Part shown: in pieces, positions 7,801-17,053 of the stretch
Layout: the number at the start of each line of letters is the position of its first letter
Position numbering within the stretch: position 1 is the first letter of the stretch
Assembly: GCF_024172165.1 (NCBI RefSeq)
Contig: NZ_JAMZEB010000001.1
Span: forward strand, 310,001-374,000
DNA: 64,000 nt
Source of the DNA: Nonomuraea thailandensis
GTDB lineage: Bacteria > Actinomycetota > Actinomycetes > Streptosporangiales > Streptosporangiaceae
Reading direction: 5' to 3'
Program-made: the position numbers and the translations under genes
Notes under the pieces: model-generated
The model's database searches: none
What the model saw: only the letters and a program-made list of their open reading frames with translations
What the model was told of the DNA's origin: nothing

Positions 7801-10786
7801 GTGGGCGTTCACGATGTTCCCCCAAGACGTCGACGGAGGCGGCGGCCAGCCCGTCCGCGTCCAGGGACCGGCGATCTCGGGCGACTGGACCCACGTGGCC
7901 GGAATTTACGACGTGCAGAAGCAGCAGATCAGGCTCTACGTGAACGGCAGACCGGCCGGATTGCTGCCGCACCGGCAGATGTGGGACGCCAACGGGCCCT
8001 TCACGATCGGACGCGGCAAGTGGAACCGGCAGCCGTCCGACCTGTGGCCGGGCTCGGTGGACCAGGTCCGGGTCTTCAGCCGGGTGCTGCCGGAGGCCGA
8101 GATCCAGGGCCTGGTCAGCATGGACGGCGTGGCGGTGGGCCGGTGGAAGCTGGACGGCGAGGTCCTGGACGGCTCCGGCCACGGCCGGCACGGAACGGTC
8201 GAGGGCGAGGTCGCCTGGGCCGCGGGCCAGAGCACCTATCCGGACCCGCACGACCTGGCGCTGCAGCTCGACGGCGCTCGCGGGAACGGGGTCAGAGCCG
8301 CTCACGTGGTGAACACCGCGCAGAGCTTCTCCGTGGCCGCCTGGGTCAGAGCCGACAAGAGCGACATCGGCCAGTTTGCGGTCTCCCAGGACGACTCCTT
8401 CCGCCTGGGAACCACCGCCGCGGGCGCGTGGGCGTTCACGATGTACGACGCGGCCGCCCCAGCAACCCGCTCGTCACCCGGGTACCCGGCGTGCGCCCTG
8501 CCGCCCTGCGGCACCACGGCGACCGGAGGCGCGATCAAGACCGGCGCGTGGACGCACCTCGCGGCGGTCTACGACGCCGGAGCCGAGCGCATGTCCCTCT
8601 ACGTCAACGGTGCTCTGGTCGGGTCCGCCGACCACACTCAGACCACCGATTCACAGGGCCTGCTGCGCCTCGGATACATGCAGAAGAACCGCTTTCCCGG
8701 CGGCTACCTCGCCGGTGCGCTGGACGACGTGACCCTCTACAGCCGGACGCTGTTCAGCGAAGAGATCAAGGTGATGTCGGGCCGCGACCTGTCCCTGGTG
8801 CACCAGTGGCGTTTCGACGAGCCCGGCGGCGGCGAGGCGGGCGACGCGGTAGGGGCCAGGCACGGCACGCTGGCCGGCGGCGCCGGGTTCACGGGCGGGC
8901 GGGTCGGCAACGCGATCACGCTGGACGGGGTGAACGACAGCGCCTCCACCGACGGTGTCGACGTGCGTACCGATGACAGTTTCACCGTGACCGCCTGGGT
9001 GCACCTGTCCGAGGAAGCCTCGAAGAACTGTGATCTGAGCGAGCCGCCGTACTCCTGCTACGCGACGGCGGTGAGCGTGGACGGCAACCGCTCCAGCAAG
9101 TTCCGGCTGGGCTTCGTCAAGGACGACGACGAGAACCCGGACGGAGCCTGGACCTTCGAACTGCCCGAGGAGGACAAGGACAACGCGCCGGTGACCAACG
9201 CGGCCGTCTCCGCCCGTGCCTCCGACTTCGACTCCTGGGTCCATCTGACCGCGATCTACGACCGTCCCGCCAGGTCGCTGGTGCTGTACGTCAACGGTGA
9301 AAGGCAGGGCGAGGGCAAGCTGCTCAACCCGTGGAAGCCGACCGGCGGGGTGCAGATCGGCCGCGGCAGGGCCAACGGCGCCGACAGCGAGTTCTGGCCG
9401 GGCCACGTCGACGACGTCAGGCTCTACACCGGCGCCCACGACAAGACCAGGGTCAAGAGCCTGTTCGCGTCCTACCCGCCGGCCCAGGGTGCGGCCACCC
9501 TGCCCACGGACGCGGTGGGTCAGTGGAAGCTGGATGAGGGCACCGGGACCACCGCCGCCGACAGCCGGGGCACTCACCCCGTCACGCTGAGCGGCGGCGC
9601 CGCCTGGATCGGCGGGCGCAGCGGCAACGGCCTGTGGCTGGACGGCACGTCCGGCTACGCGCAGACCGCGGGACCGGTGCTCGACATGGGGCCCGCTTCG
9701 TCCGGCTTCTCGGTCGCCGCCTGGGCCTACGTCGCCCCTTCCGCGCCCGCCCAGTTGGAGCGGGGCACGATCGTCGCCCAGGACGGCACGCGCACCAGCG
9801 CCTTCGCGCTCACCTACGACCGCGCCGCCGGCACCTGGGCGGCGGAGCTGGCCGGAACCGACTCCGACGATCCCCGCACCGTGCTGAGATCGGTGGAGCC
9901 CGTGCAGCTCGGCAGGTGGACCCACCTGGCCCTGGTCTACGACACGCCACTGAGACAGGCGCGGCTCTATGTCAACGGCGTCCTTTCCGCCGTGCAGGTG
10001 GGCGTCTCCGTCTTCGATGCCGGGGGCCCGCTGACCATGGGCAGGGCCCTGCGGAGCGGTGTCCCCGCGGACTTCTTCTGGCGCGGAGTCGATGACGTGC
10101 GGGCGTTCTCCCGGCCGCTGAGCGACGGAGAGGTCCGCCGCGTGCACGACGACGTGCCGGCCCTCGCGTACGCGCGCTACACCTTCGACGACGGCACCGC
10201 GAACGACTCCTCCTGGCGAAAGGCGCACGCCACCCCGTCCGGGGGCACGTCCTTCGTGCCCGGAAAGGTCGGCCAGGCGCTGCGACTGGACGGCACTTCC
10301 GGCTCGGCGGCGACCTCGACGCAGGGCGTCGCGATGGTGGACAGCTTCACGATCTCGGCCTGGGCCAAGCTCGACAGCACGGCCGAGACGGCCACCGTGG
10401 TGGGCCAGGACGGCTCGCGGATGAGCGCGTTCGTCCTGCAGTACCGGGCCGGACTGAACCGCTGGGTGTTCGGCGGGCACGCCCGCGACGCCGACGGCGC
10501 CGAACCGGTCTACGCCCGCGCTGCCACGGCTCCCGAGATCGGCCGGTGGACCCATCTCACGGGTGTCTACGACTACGCCGCCCGCCGGCTCCGCCTCTAC
10601 GTCGACGGGAAACTCGCCGGCGTCAAGGACGGCGTGGCGCTGTGGACCGCGGCCTCGGCCTTCAGCATCGGACGCGGGCGCGTCAATGGGGAGTCCGATG
10701 ACTACTTCCCCGGGGCGATCGATGAGGTGTGCCTCGACCTCGGACAGGTTCCTGACGCGGTGATCGCCCAGCGCGCCGCCGCCTGA
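4820..10786 (+). CDS. giant secreted protein with six LamG jellyroll domains
   Basis: 1988-residue exported protein. I place the start at ATG 4820 (GGGGGAGA upstream) rather than an in-frame TTG at 4781. Residues 1-35 form a signal peptide ending near ATAQA. Residues 36-290 are a domain with two repeated motifs (PGIVRVRRDQGWAAVDTTL, FPGVDLVMRAGADGYAQYLV) common at the front of actinomycete RHS partners. Up to about 670 are CBM/DNRLRE-like and beta-sandwich segments. From about residue 677 there are six tandem LamG/concanavalin-A-like domains of about 210 residues (starts near 677, 893, 1107, 1327, 1565 and 1782). Each has the pattern SFSVSAWVK, AVSQDG, W.H..GVYD, L.LYVNG and a closing IDEV.LY.R. 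LamG folds bind glycans or proteins outside the cell. The RHS gene follows after 38 bp, so the pair is probably co-exported as one surface system. No catalytic residues recognised. Confidence 0.88.
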   Translation: MPPTGKIRGLVSAAAISSLIVQSLFIAPRPATAQAATSGPPVAEARGTGEAVAAARAQKSPVVVADLTTEDRLVRAQPDGTLTAELSPGIVRVRRDQGWAAVDTTLELRADGRIAPRAAAVDLALSGGGSDAPLVRYGRAGKWLELSWPGTLPEPALSGNTATYAEVFPGVDLVMRAGADGYAQYLVIKTAEAAKRPEVASVRLGLRAGGLKVRGKAKGALKAVDDRGEVVFEAPPSLMWDSGEQAKQAVAAVAVDEESLTWKPDQKLLADPATRFPVTVDPVWTSPARTGWAKVLSGYPNDEYWDGGIDGGEAKVGKCYPDPHCAGIGVARSYFQYNTAILNGKTILQATLNTTVTYGPACGTWREHQVYLASSPISRSTNWINKPGGNLVDTKGVDTAYGGCPEHKPVGFNVIGGIRTNDVSTYYLQATDENDGFAWRKYDPVATVLVVRYNTAPNAAYELTTDPPLPAPCRWCGGIPYIGDASIRLKGRLSDPDNDQIRPLWAIYPDGSQDLRDQGPTGNSGSVFSTDLNLTGHHGKKVGWLLRAHDGAAAGPQTEGPGFVVDQVGIGVKPKVTGVLYRDDNRWHGGVGVPGSFTFEPAQEVAAGQGDIDHYVYGWQDPPTTRVDADALGGKATVSTAPLRDGPNDLYVQSVDRGGHHSPTARYHVYVRAGNGPYGKWPLEGSAEDKAFLGARDGTLAGSVSYAKGAVGDGLAFETTAAPGVMTAVEGVRTDASFSVSAWVKLDAAATTTAAARAAVSQDGANFAGFVLWYRPDNGGRWVFGMSRSGDTYKGTDMASSTSAQPGVWTHLTGVYDAGLNQLKLYVNGELDELAGTADRAGAPWHAAGPFRVGQARWSGTSADGWVGAIDEVQLYDRPLSAAEVQATVSADNVHLGHWPLDETAGTTAGNTAPGGQSAVLSTGATFAADPQRGQVVKLEGGHLSTHDRVLSVDRSFTVAAWVKAGASATGSHVILSQDGSTTSGFQLQAAAGRWAFTMFPQDVDGGGGQPVRVQGPAISGDWTHVAGIYDVQKQQIRLYVNGRPAGLLPHRQMWDANGPFTIGRGKWNRQPSDLWPGSVDQVRVFSRVLPEAEIQGLVSMDGVAVGRWKLDGEVLDGSGHGRHGTVEGEVAWAAGQSTYPDPHDLALQLDGARGNGVRAAHVVNTAQSFSVAAWVRADKSDIGQFAVSQDDSFRLGTTAAGAWAFTMYDAAAPATRSSPGYPACALPPCGTTATGGAIKTGAWTHLAAVYDAGAERMSLYVNGALVGSADHTQTTDSQGLLRLGYMQKNRFPGGYLAGALDDVTLYSRTLFSEEIKVMSGRDLSLVHQWRFDEPGGGEAGDAVGARHGTLAGGAGFTGGRVGNAITLDGVNDSASTDGVDVRTDDSFTVTAWVHLSEEASKNCDLSEPPYSCYATAVSVDGNRSSKFRLGFVKDDDENPDGAWTFELPEEDKDNAPVTNAAVSARASDFDSWVHLTAIYDRPARSLVLYVNGERQGEGKLLNPWKPTGGVQIGRGRANGADSEFWPGHVDDVRLYTGAHDKTRVKSLFASYPPAQGAATLPTDAVGQWKLDEGTGTTAADSRGTHPVTLSGGAAWIGGRSGNGLWLDGTSGYAQTAGPVLDMGPASSGFSVAAWAYVAPSAPAQLERGTIVAQDGTRTSAFALTYDRAAGTWAAELAGTDSDDPRTVLRSVEPVQLGRWTHLALVYDTPLRQARLYVNGVLSAVQVGVSVFDAGGPLTMGRALRSGVPADFFWRGVDDVRAFSRPLSDGEVRRVHDDVPALAYARYTFDDGTANDSSWRKAHATPSGGTSFVPGKVGQALRLDGTSGSAATSTQGVAMVDSFTISAWAKLDSTAETATVVGQDGSRMSAFVLQYRAGLNRWVFGGHARDADGAEPVYARAATAPEIGRWTHLTGVYDYAARRLRLYVDGKLAGVKDGVALWTAASAFSIGRGRVNGESDDYFPGAIDEVCLDLGQVPDAVIAQRAAA

Positions 10787-10824
10787 AATCTGATGGCAGT
10801 GAATTGACCAGGACAGGGGGACAG

Positions 10825-13800
10825 ATGTTACGGCTCATTCGAATGGTGTGCTCGGTCATTGCGGCGGTGCTGGTGGTGACCCAGCTTCTTGTTGTTCCCC
10901 CTGCCGGCGCCCAGGCGGGCGGTCCGTCGGTCGAGCTGCCCGAACTGGCGTCGGTGGCCGTGACCCAGCAGACGATGGGGGAGCGCCAGCCTGATCAGGC
11001 GAGCCGGCAGGCGTTGAGGGGTGACCAGCCGGCGGCCGGCCATTCGCTCGACGGTGCGGGGCTGACGACGGTGACGCCGCTGTCAGCGTCGGCGTCGTGG
11101 GATGTCTCCGCGCATACCGGCGATTTCACGTGGTCGTATCCGCTGCGGGTGCCTCCGGCGCCGGGCGGTCTGGAGCCCGGCCTGACGCTGGGGTACGCCT
11201 CCTCCGTCGTGGACGGCAGGACCAGCACCGCCAACAACCAGACCTCCTGGGTGGGGGAGGGCTGGGATCTGTCGGCGGGGTTCGTCGAGCGCCAGTACGG
11301 CGGCTGCAGCGATGACGACATGGGCGGGACCACCCCGCCCAAGACCGGTGATCTGTGCTGGCGCAGCGACAACGCCTTCGTCTCCTACCCGGGTGGCAGC
11401 GGCCGGCTGGTCAGGAACGACGCCGACGGCGTGTGGCGGCTGGAGGGCGATGACGGTTCGCGGATCGAGCGGCTGACCGGGGCGGACAACGGCGACGCCG
11501 ACGGCGAGCACTGGAAGATCACGACGCTCGCGGGTGTGCAGTACTTCTTCGGTTCCCGGCGTGCGTCGGCCTCGGCCTGGACGGTGCCGGTGTTCGGTGA
11601 CGACGCCGGGGAGCCGTGTCACGCCGCCGCGTTCGCCGCTTCGTACTGTGCGCAGGCCTGGCGGTGGAACCTGGACAAGGTCGTCGACCCGCACGGCAAC
11701 GTGATCGTGTACACGTACGAGGCGGAGACCAACTCCTACGGCCTCAACGAGCGGGACACGGCGGTCGGCTACGTCCGGGGCGGCGCGCTGAGGTGGGTGG
11801 AGTACGGCCTGCGTGAGGGCTCGACGGCGATGGCCGCCGGCCAGGTGGAGTTCACGCTGGGCAATCGGTGCGTCCCAGGCAGCGAATGTGTCACCAGCAA
11901 GAAGGACAACTGGCCCGACGTGGCGTGGGACGCCAAGTGCGACACCGCGACCTGCCCGGACCAGCACGCGCCGACCTTCTGGTCGGCCAAGCGGCTGGCC
12001 TCGATCACGACGCGGGTGCTGAAGGACGGGAAGTACCAGGATGTCGACTCCTGGGAGCTGGAGCACGCCTACCCCGCTGCCGGCGACGGCGAGAAGCCGG
12101 CGCTGTGGTTGAAGGGCATCAAGCACACGGGCCACGTCGGTGGCGCCGCGTCGCTGCCGGCGGTCACGTTCGAGGGCACCAGCGCGCCCAACCGGGTGCA
12201 CGCGGTCGACGGCATAGCGCCGCTGAACCGCTACCGGATCACCGGCGTGGTGTCGGAGAGCGGCGGCGTGCTGACGGTGGTCTACGCCAAGCCCGAATGC
12301 GTCGCGGGCGGCACCATGCCGGCCAGCGCGCACACGAACACGCTGAGGTGTTTCCCCGTCACCTGGGCCAAACCCGGCTATGCCGAGCGGACGGACTATT
12401 TCCACAAGTACGTGGTCGCGCAGATCACCCAGTCCGACCGGATCGGCAGCTCATCGGAGCAGGTCACCGGCTATGAGTACCTGGACGGCGCCGCCTGGCA
12501 CTACGACACCTCCGAGTTCACCAAGGACAAGAACCGCACCTGGAACGAGTTCCGCGGCTACGGCCGGGTGCGGATCAGGACCGGCATGCCCCAGGGCGAG
12601 TCGGGCCCGGTGGAAATGGCCGAGCAGCGCTACTTCCGCGGCATGGACGCGGACGCGCAACCGGACGGCGGCAAGCGCACGGTCACGGTCACGGACAGTA
12701 CCGGCAAGGAGCGCCAGGACGACGACTGGCTGCGCGGCCGGCTGCTGGAGTCCATCACCTACGACGGTGAGGCCGGCCCGATCGTCACCAAGACGATCAG
12801 CACGCCGGCCACGACAGGGCCCATCGCGACCCGGGGATCACTGAAGGCCTACCGGGTGCGCACGGGCAGCGTGGCCACCTACACCGCGCTGGAGGCCGGT
12901 GGCTATCGCACCGCACAGGTCGACTACGCCTACGACGATCACGGGCTGGCCGTGACGACCAGCGACCTGGGCGACGTCACCACGCCCGACGACGACCAGT
13001 GCACCACCACGACCTATGCCCGCAACACCGCGGCCTGGCTACTCAACCTGCCCGCCCGGGTCGACACCGTGGCCCTCGCCTGCGGCAAGGACCCGGAGCT
13101 GCCCAAGGACGCCGTCTCGGCCGTCCGCACCGCCTACGACGGCCAGGACTTCGGCCAGCCGCCCACCAAGGGCGATGTGACCAAGGCCGAGGAGGCCACC
13201 GAGTGGCCGGCCACCGGGCCGGTGTGGAAGCCGGGCTTCACCGCCACCTATGACGTTCATGGCCGGCCGTTGAGCAGGAGCGACGCCCTCGGCCGTACCA
13301 GCCGGTACGGCTACAGCCCGGCCGAGGACGGCCCGCTCACCCGGATCGAGGAGAGCAACCCGGCCGGGCACACCTCCTTCGCCGACCTGAACCCGGCGTG
13401 GGGACTCCCTATCAAGATCACCAATGCCAATGGCCGGGTCACCGAGGTCGCCTACGACCCTCTGGGCCGCAAGACCGAGGTGTGGCTGCCCAACCGGATC
13501 CGCGACCTCGACGGCGGCAGCGTCAAGTACAGCTACGAGATCAACACCGACGCGCCGTCGGTGGTCACCACCCAGGCCCTCGGCCCCAACGGCGTGTACA
13601 TCACCTCCAAGACACTGTACGACGGGCTGATGCGGCCGCGGCAGCAGCAGGCGCCCGCCGTGGGCGGCGGCCGCCTGCTGACCGAGACCCGCTACGACTC
13701 GCACGGCCGTGCCTTCCAGAGCACGCAACCGTACTTCAACGACGCCGACGTCGACAGCAAGCTGTGGTCGGCCCGCGACACCGACGTGCCGGGGCTGTCG

Positions 13801-16800
13801 CTGACCCGCTTCGACGGGGCCGGGCGGACGAGCGAGGAGGTCTTCCAGGCCGGCGCGCAGGAGAAGTGGAAGACTAGCTACGCCTACGGCGGCGACCGGG
13901 TGCACGTCACCCCGCCCAAGGGCGGCACCGCGACCACCACGATCATCGACGCCCGTGGCCGGACCACCGAGCGGCGCCAATACCACGGCCCCGCCCCCAC
14001 CGGCGTCTTCGACGGCAGCACCTACGCCTACAGCCGGGCCGGCAGACCGGCCACGATGACCGACCCGGCGGGCAACGTCTGGCGCACCACCTATGACCTG
14101 CTCGGACGTCCGGTGGAGACTACCGACCCGGACTCCGGCACATCGCTCATCACCTACGATGCGGCCGGTCAGGTGACCACTGTCACCGACGCCCGCGGCA
14201 GCGTGCTGGCCTACTCGTATGACGCCCTGGGCAGGAAGACCGCCGTCAGGAAGGGCTCGGCCACCGGCCAGGTGCTGGCGGAGTGGACCTACGACACGGT
14301 CACGAAGGGCAAGGGCTACCTGGCCTCGGCCACCCGCTATGACGCCGAGGGCAACGCGTTCATCAACGAGGTCACCAACTACAACAAGCTCGGCCTGCCC
14401 CTCGGCAGCAAGCTGACCATCCCGGCCACCCCGCTGACCGAGACCCTGGCCGACACCTACACCACCACGATCAAGTACAACCCCGACGGCAGCCCGGACG
14501 CCACGGTGCTGCCCGCCGCCGGCGACCTGCCCGAGGAGACCGTCGACTACTCCTACGACGATCTCGGCAAGCCGACCACGCTGCTCGGCGGCCTGGACGG
14601 CGGCACCACCACCTACGTCGGCAGGACCGACTACACCGGCTACGGCGAGGTGGCGCGGATCGAACTGGGCGAGGGCGAGCGGCGCGCATGGGTGTCGCGC
14701 TACTACGACACCAGCACCCGCCGACCGGAACGGGTGATCGTCGACGCCGAGGTGCCGCAGCCGATGCAGGCCGACATCGGTTTCACCCACGACCCGTTCG
14801 GCAATCTCACCGGCATCGCCGACACGCCGCAGGACAAGCCGGCCGACATCCAGTGCTTCCGCTACGACCATCTGCGCCGGATGACCGAGGCGTGGACACC
14901 CTCGGCCGCCGACTGCGAGGCCGACCCGAGCGTGGCGGCGCTGGCCGGGCCCGCCCCGTACTGGCACTCCTTCGAACTGGACAAGATCGGCAACCGCCGC
15001 ACCGAAACCCAGCACACGGCCGGCGGCGACATCGTGCGCACCTACGGCTACCCCGACGCCCAGCCGCACACGCTGACGTCGGTGGCCACCACGGCGGCCG
15101 GCAAGACCACCACAGAGAGCTACCGCTACGACGCCACCGGCAACACCGTCCAGCGGCCGGGCCAGAACCTGAGCTGGGATGCCGAAGCGCGCCTGACCGA
15201 GGTCACCCCGGCAGCGGGCAAGACCACCCAGTTCCTCTACGACGCCGACGGCAACCGGCTGATCCGCCGCGACCCGACCGGCGCCACCCTCTACCTGCCC
15301 GGACAGGAGCTGCGACTCACCGACGCCACCGGCGCGCGAACCGCCACCCGTTACTACACCCACCAGGGCGCCACCATCGGCCTGCGCGACGCGGGTGGCG
15401 TGACCTGGCTGTCGGCCGACCACCAGAACACCATCCACACCGCTATCGACGCCGACACCCTGAAGGTCACCCAACGCCGCCAGACCGCCTTCGGCGCGCC
15501 CAGAGGAACACCCGCCACGCTTCCGGGCGAACGCGGGTTCGTCGGCGGGACCGTCGACGCCTCCATCGGGCTGACCACTCTGGGCGCCCGCCAGTACGAC
15601 GCGGCCACCGGCCGGTTCCTGTCCGACGACCCGATCACCAACGCCGCCGACCCGCAGCAGGTCAACGGCTACGCCTACGCCAACAACAGCCCCGTCACCT
15701 ACAGCGACCCCGACGGGCTGCTGCCCAAGTCCTGCCCCGACGGCGTCTGCTCCGACGGCCGCTGGGGCGCCCACCAGAACCGCGCCAGCAACCCGGCCGA
15801 CACCTACAACCCGCCCGTCAACCACGGCTCGAGCAACACGATCAAGGGCGGGCCCTGCGGGGCGCGTCCATGCTGGAAGCACCACGTGGTCCTCCCCTTC
15901 GGCGGCAAGAAGTACCACCGCGAAATGGAAGATCACCCCGTAGCGGCCTTCGTGGCGGAGGTCAGCGGATTGGACGCCGTCCAGACGTGTCTGGAGAATC
16001 CTGGCTTCGAGGACTGCGCTCTCGCCTTGGCCGAAGTCACCCCCCTCGGAAAGCTTCCGAAGGTGGGCAGGCTCGGCCGGAAGGCCGATGACTGCCTGTC
16101 CAACAGCTTTGTCCCAGAGACTCTGGTGCTCATGGCCGATGGGACCCGCAAGCCCATCGGCAAGGTGAAGATCGGCGACACGGTGCTGGCCACCGACCCC
16201 GAAACCGGGAAGACCGCCCCACGCAAGGTCACCCGCCTGATAGTCGGCGACGGTGAGAAGAACCTGGTCCAGATCACCACGGACACTGTTGGCGACAAGC
16301 AGCACGCCAAGGGCGCCGTGATCGCGACAGACGGCCATCCCTTCTGGGCAGCCGACCTCCGCAAGTGGGTCACCGCCGCCGAACTCCGCGTCGGCATGCT
16401 CCTGCGCACCAGCGCCGGCACCCATGTCCAGATCACCAGCGTCAAGCGGTGGACTGCCATCGAGCGGGTCCACAACCTCACCGTCGACGACCTGCACACG
16501 TACTATGTGCTGGCCGGGGCCACGCCGGTCCTGGTTCACAACTGCAGGGATAAGGTCTGGGAGCCGTTCCGTGAGGGTGTCGACCACACCGACCAGGGAA
16601 CCCTTCCGGCAAGTGCAGGAATTTCTCCTGGGTCCCCTCTCGATGCGGGCGAGTATCACTTCATCGTCCGCCAGGACGGCTCTCTGCGCGTCATGCAGAA
16701 CGAGTCGATGTGGGGTCTCAATCCGGACGCCGGACATACATCCCTGGGTGACCGTCAAGGGGTGCTCATGGCAGGCCTGTTCGATGTCAATTCAAGCGGT

Positions 16801-16965
16801 GCGATTTTCAGGATCGATAATTTCTCCGGTCATTACCGTCCAATAGAAACCCCGGGGTACACGCCGTTGCGTGACATCACCCGCGCTGCCTTCCGACGGC
16901 ACGGTTGGGACTTCGCCGACGACGCCTGGGACTACTACATTGGGCCTAATTCGTCTCAGATGTGA
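10825..16965 (+). CDS. RHS-repeat polymorphic toxin with Hint domain
   Basis: 2046-residue exported RHS protein. ATG 10825 with GGACAGGGGG just upstream is preferred over an in-frame TTG at 10804. A signal peptide (residues 1-31, ending PPAGAQA) is followed by a SpvB/TcaC-like front and many YD repeats (YDxxGR) forming the RHS shell. The RHS-associated core lies at about 1585-1632 (LGARQYDAATGRFLSDDPI, NGYAYANNSP, YSDPDGL). A linker leads to a polymorphic-toxin Hint domain at about 1762-1908, from CLSNSFVPETLVLMADG to VDDLHTYYVLAGATPVLVHN; the terminal His-Asn plus Cys are present, so autocleavage is plausible. The last about 138 residues are a distinct, lower-GC module (IFRIDNFSGHYRP, WDFADDAWDYY) that I take as the effector tip; its activity is not recognised. 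It follows the LamG gene. No clear immunity gene is adjacent. Confidence 0.88.
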   Translation: MLRLIRMVCSVIAAVLVVTQLLVVPPAGAQAGGPSVELPELASVAVTQQTMGERQPDQASRQALRGDQPAAGHSLDGAGLTTVTPLSASASWDVSAHTGDFTWSYPLRVPPAPGGLEPGLTLGYASSVVDGRTSTANNQTSWVGEGWDLSAGFVERQYGGCSDDDMGGTTPPKTGDLCWRSDNAFVSYPGGSGRLVRNDADGVWRLEGDDGSRIERLTGADNGDADGEHWKITTLAGVQYFFGSRRASASAWTVPVFGDDAGEPCHAAAFAASYCAQAWRWNLDKVVDPHGNVIVYTYEAETNSYGLNERDTAVGYVRGGALRWVEYGLREGSTAMAAGQVEFTLGNRCVPGSECVTSKKDNWPDVAWDAKCDTATCPDQHAPTFWSAKRLASITTRVLKDGKYQDVDSWELEHAYPAAGDGEKPALWLKGIKHTGHVGGAASLPAVTFEGTSAPNRVHAVDGIAPLNRYRITGVVSESGGVLTVVYAKPECVAGGTMPASAHTNTLRCFPVTWAKPGYAERTDYFHKYVVAQITQSDRIGSSSEQVTGYEYLDGAAWHYDTSEFTKDKNRTWNEFRGYGRVRIRTGMPQGESGPVEMAEQRYFRGMDADAQPDGGKRTVTVTDSTGKERQDDDWLRGRLLESITYDGEAGPIVTKTISTPATTGPIATRGSLKAYRVRTGSVATYTALEAGGYRTAQVDYAYDDHGLAVTTSDLGDVTTPDDDQCTTTTYARNTAAWLLNLPARVDTVALACGKDPELPKDAVSAVRTAYDGQDFGQPPTKGDVTKAEEATEWPATGPVWKPGFTATYDVHGRPLSRSDALGRTSRYGYSPAEDGPLTRIEESNPAGHTSFADLNPAWGLPIKITNANGRVTEVAYDPLGRKTEVWLPNRIRDLDGGSVKYSYEINTDAPSVVTTQALGPNGVYITSKTLYDGLMRPRQQQAPAVGGGRLLTETRYDSHGRAFQSTQPYFNDADVDSKLWSARDTDVPGLSLTRFDGAGRTSEEVFQAGAQEKWKTSYAYGGDRVHVTPPKGGTATTTIIDARGRTTERRQYHGPAPTGVFDGSTYAYSRAGRPATMTDPAGNVWRTTYDLLGRPVETTDPDSGTSLITYDAAGQVTTVTDARGSVLAYSYDALGRKTAVRKGSATGQVLAEWTYDTVTKGKGYLASATRYDAEGNAFINEVTNYNKLGLPLGSKLTIPATPLTETLADTYTTTIKYNPDGSPDATVLPAAGDLPEETVDYSYDDLGKPTTLLGGLDGGTTTYVGRTDYTGYGEVARIELGEGERRAWVSRYYDTSTRRPERVIVDAEVPQPMQADIGFTHDPFGNLTGIADTPQDKPADIQCFRYDHLRRMTEAWTPSAADCEADPSVAALAGPAPYWHSFELDKIGNRRTETQHTAGGDIVRTYGYPDAQPHTLTSVATTAAGKTTTESYRYDATGNTVQRPGQNLSWDAEARLTEVTPAAGKTTQFLYDADGNRLIRRDPTGATLYLPGQELRLTDATGARTATRYYTHQGATIGLRDAGGVTWLSADHQNTIHTAIDADTLKVTQRRQTAFGAPRGTPATLPGERGFVGGTVDASIGLTTLGARQYDAATGRFLSDDPITNAADPQQVNGYAYANNSPVTYSDPDGLLPKSCPDGVCSDGRWGAHQNRASNPADTYNPPVNHGSSNTIKGGPCGARPCWKHHVVLPFGGKKYHREMEDHPVAAFVAEVSGLDAVQTCLENPGFEDCALALAEVTPLGKLPKVGRLGRKADDCLSNSFVPETLVLMADGTRKPIGKVKIGDTVLATDPETGKTAPRKVTRLIVGDGEKNLVQITTDTVGDKQHAKGAVIATDGHPFWAADLRKWVTAAELRVGMLLRTSAGTHVQITSVKRWTAIERVHNLTVDDLHTYYVLAGATPVLVHNCRDKVWEPFREGVDHTDQGTLPASAGISPGSPLDAGEYHFIVRQDGSLRVMQNESMWGLNPDAGHTSLGDRQGVLMAGLFDVNSSGAIFRIDNFSGHYRPIETPGYTPLRDITRAAFRRHGWDFADDAWDYYIGPNSSQM

Positions 16966-16973
16966 AACATGTT

Positions 16974-17007
16974 CGCTGGGGGCAGTTTAGTGAGGCCGCC
17001 CCCAGCG
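16974..17007 (+). terminator. terminator-like hairpin after RHS gene
   Basis: A perfect 10-bp inverted repeat (CGCTGGGGGC at 16974-16983 and GCCCCCAGCG at 16998-17007) around a 14-nt loop begins 9 bases after the RHS stop codon. There is no U tract, which is usual for actinomycete terminators. It separates the LamG-RHS pair from the regulator gene at 17054. Confidence 0.7.
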
Positions 17008-17053
17008 GGCTTGAAACAACCGAAGGACTACTTCTTTCGATGCGGCGGTGCTG

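Noticed and set aside
8651..10555. 634-residue minus-strand frame opposite the LamG repeats
   Set aside because: Same reason; the repeats on the plus strand give it an artificial repetitive look.
13039..16758. 1239-residue open frame on the minus strand inside the RHS gene
   Set aside because: Antisense shadow of a GC-rich gene: low-complexity Gly/Val/Arg/Ala composition, no domain, and the plus strand is clearly the coding one.
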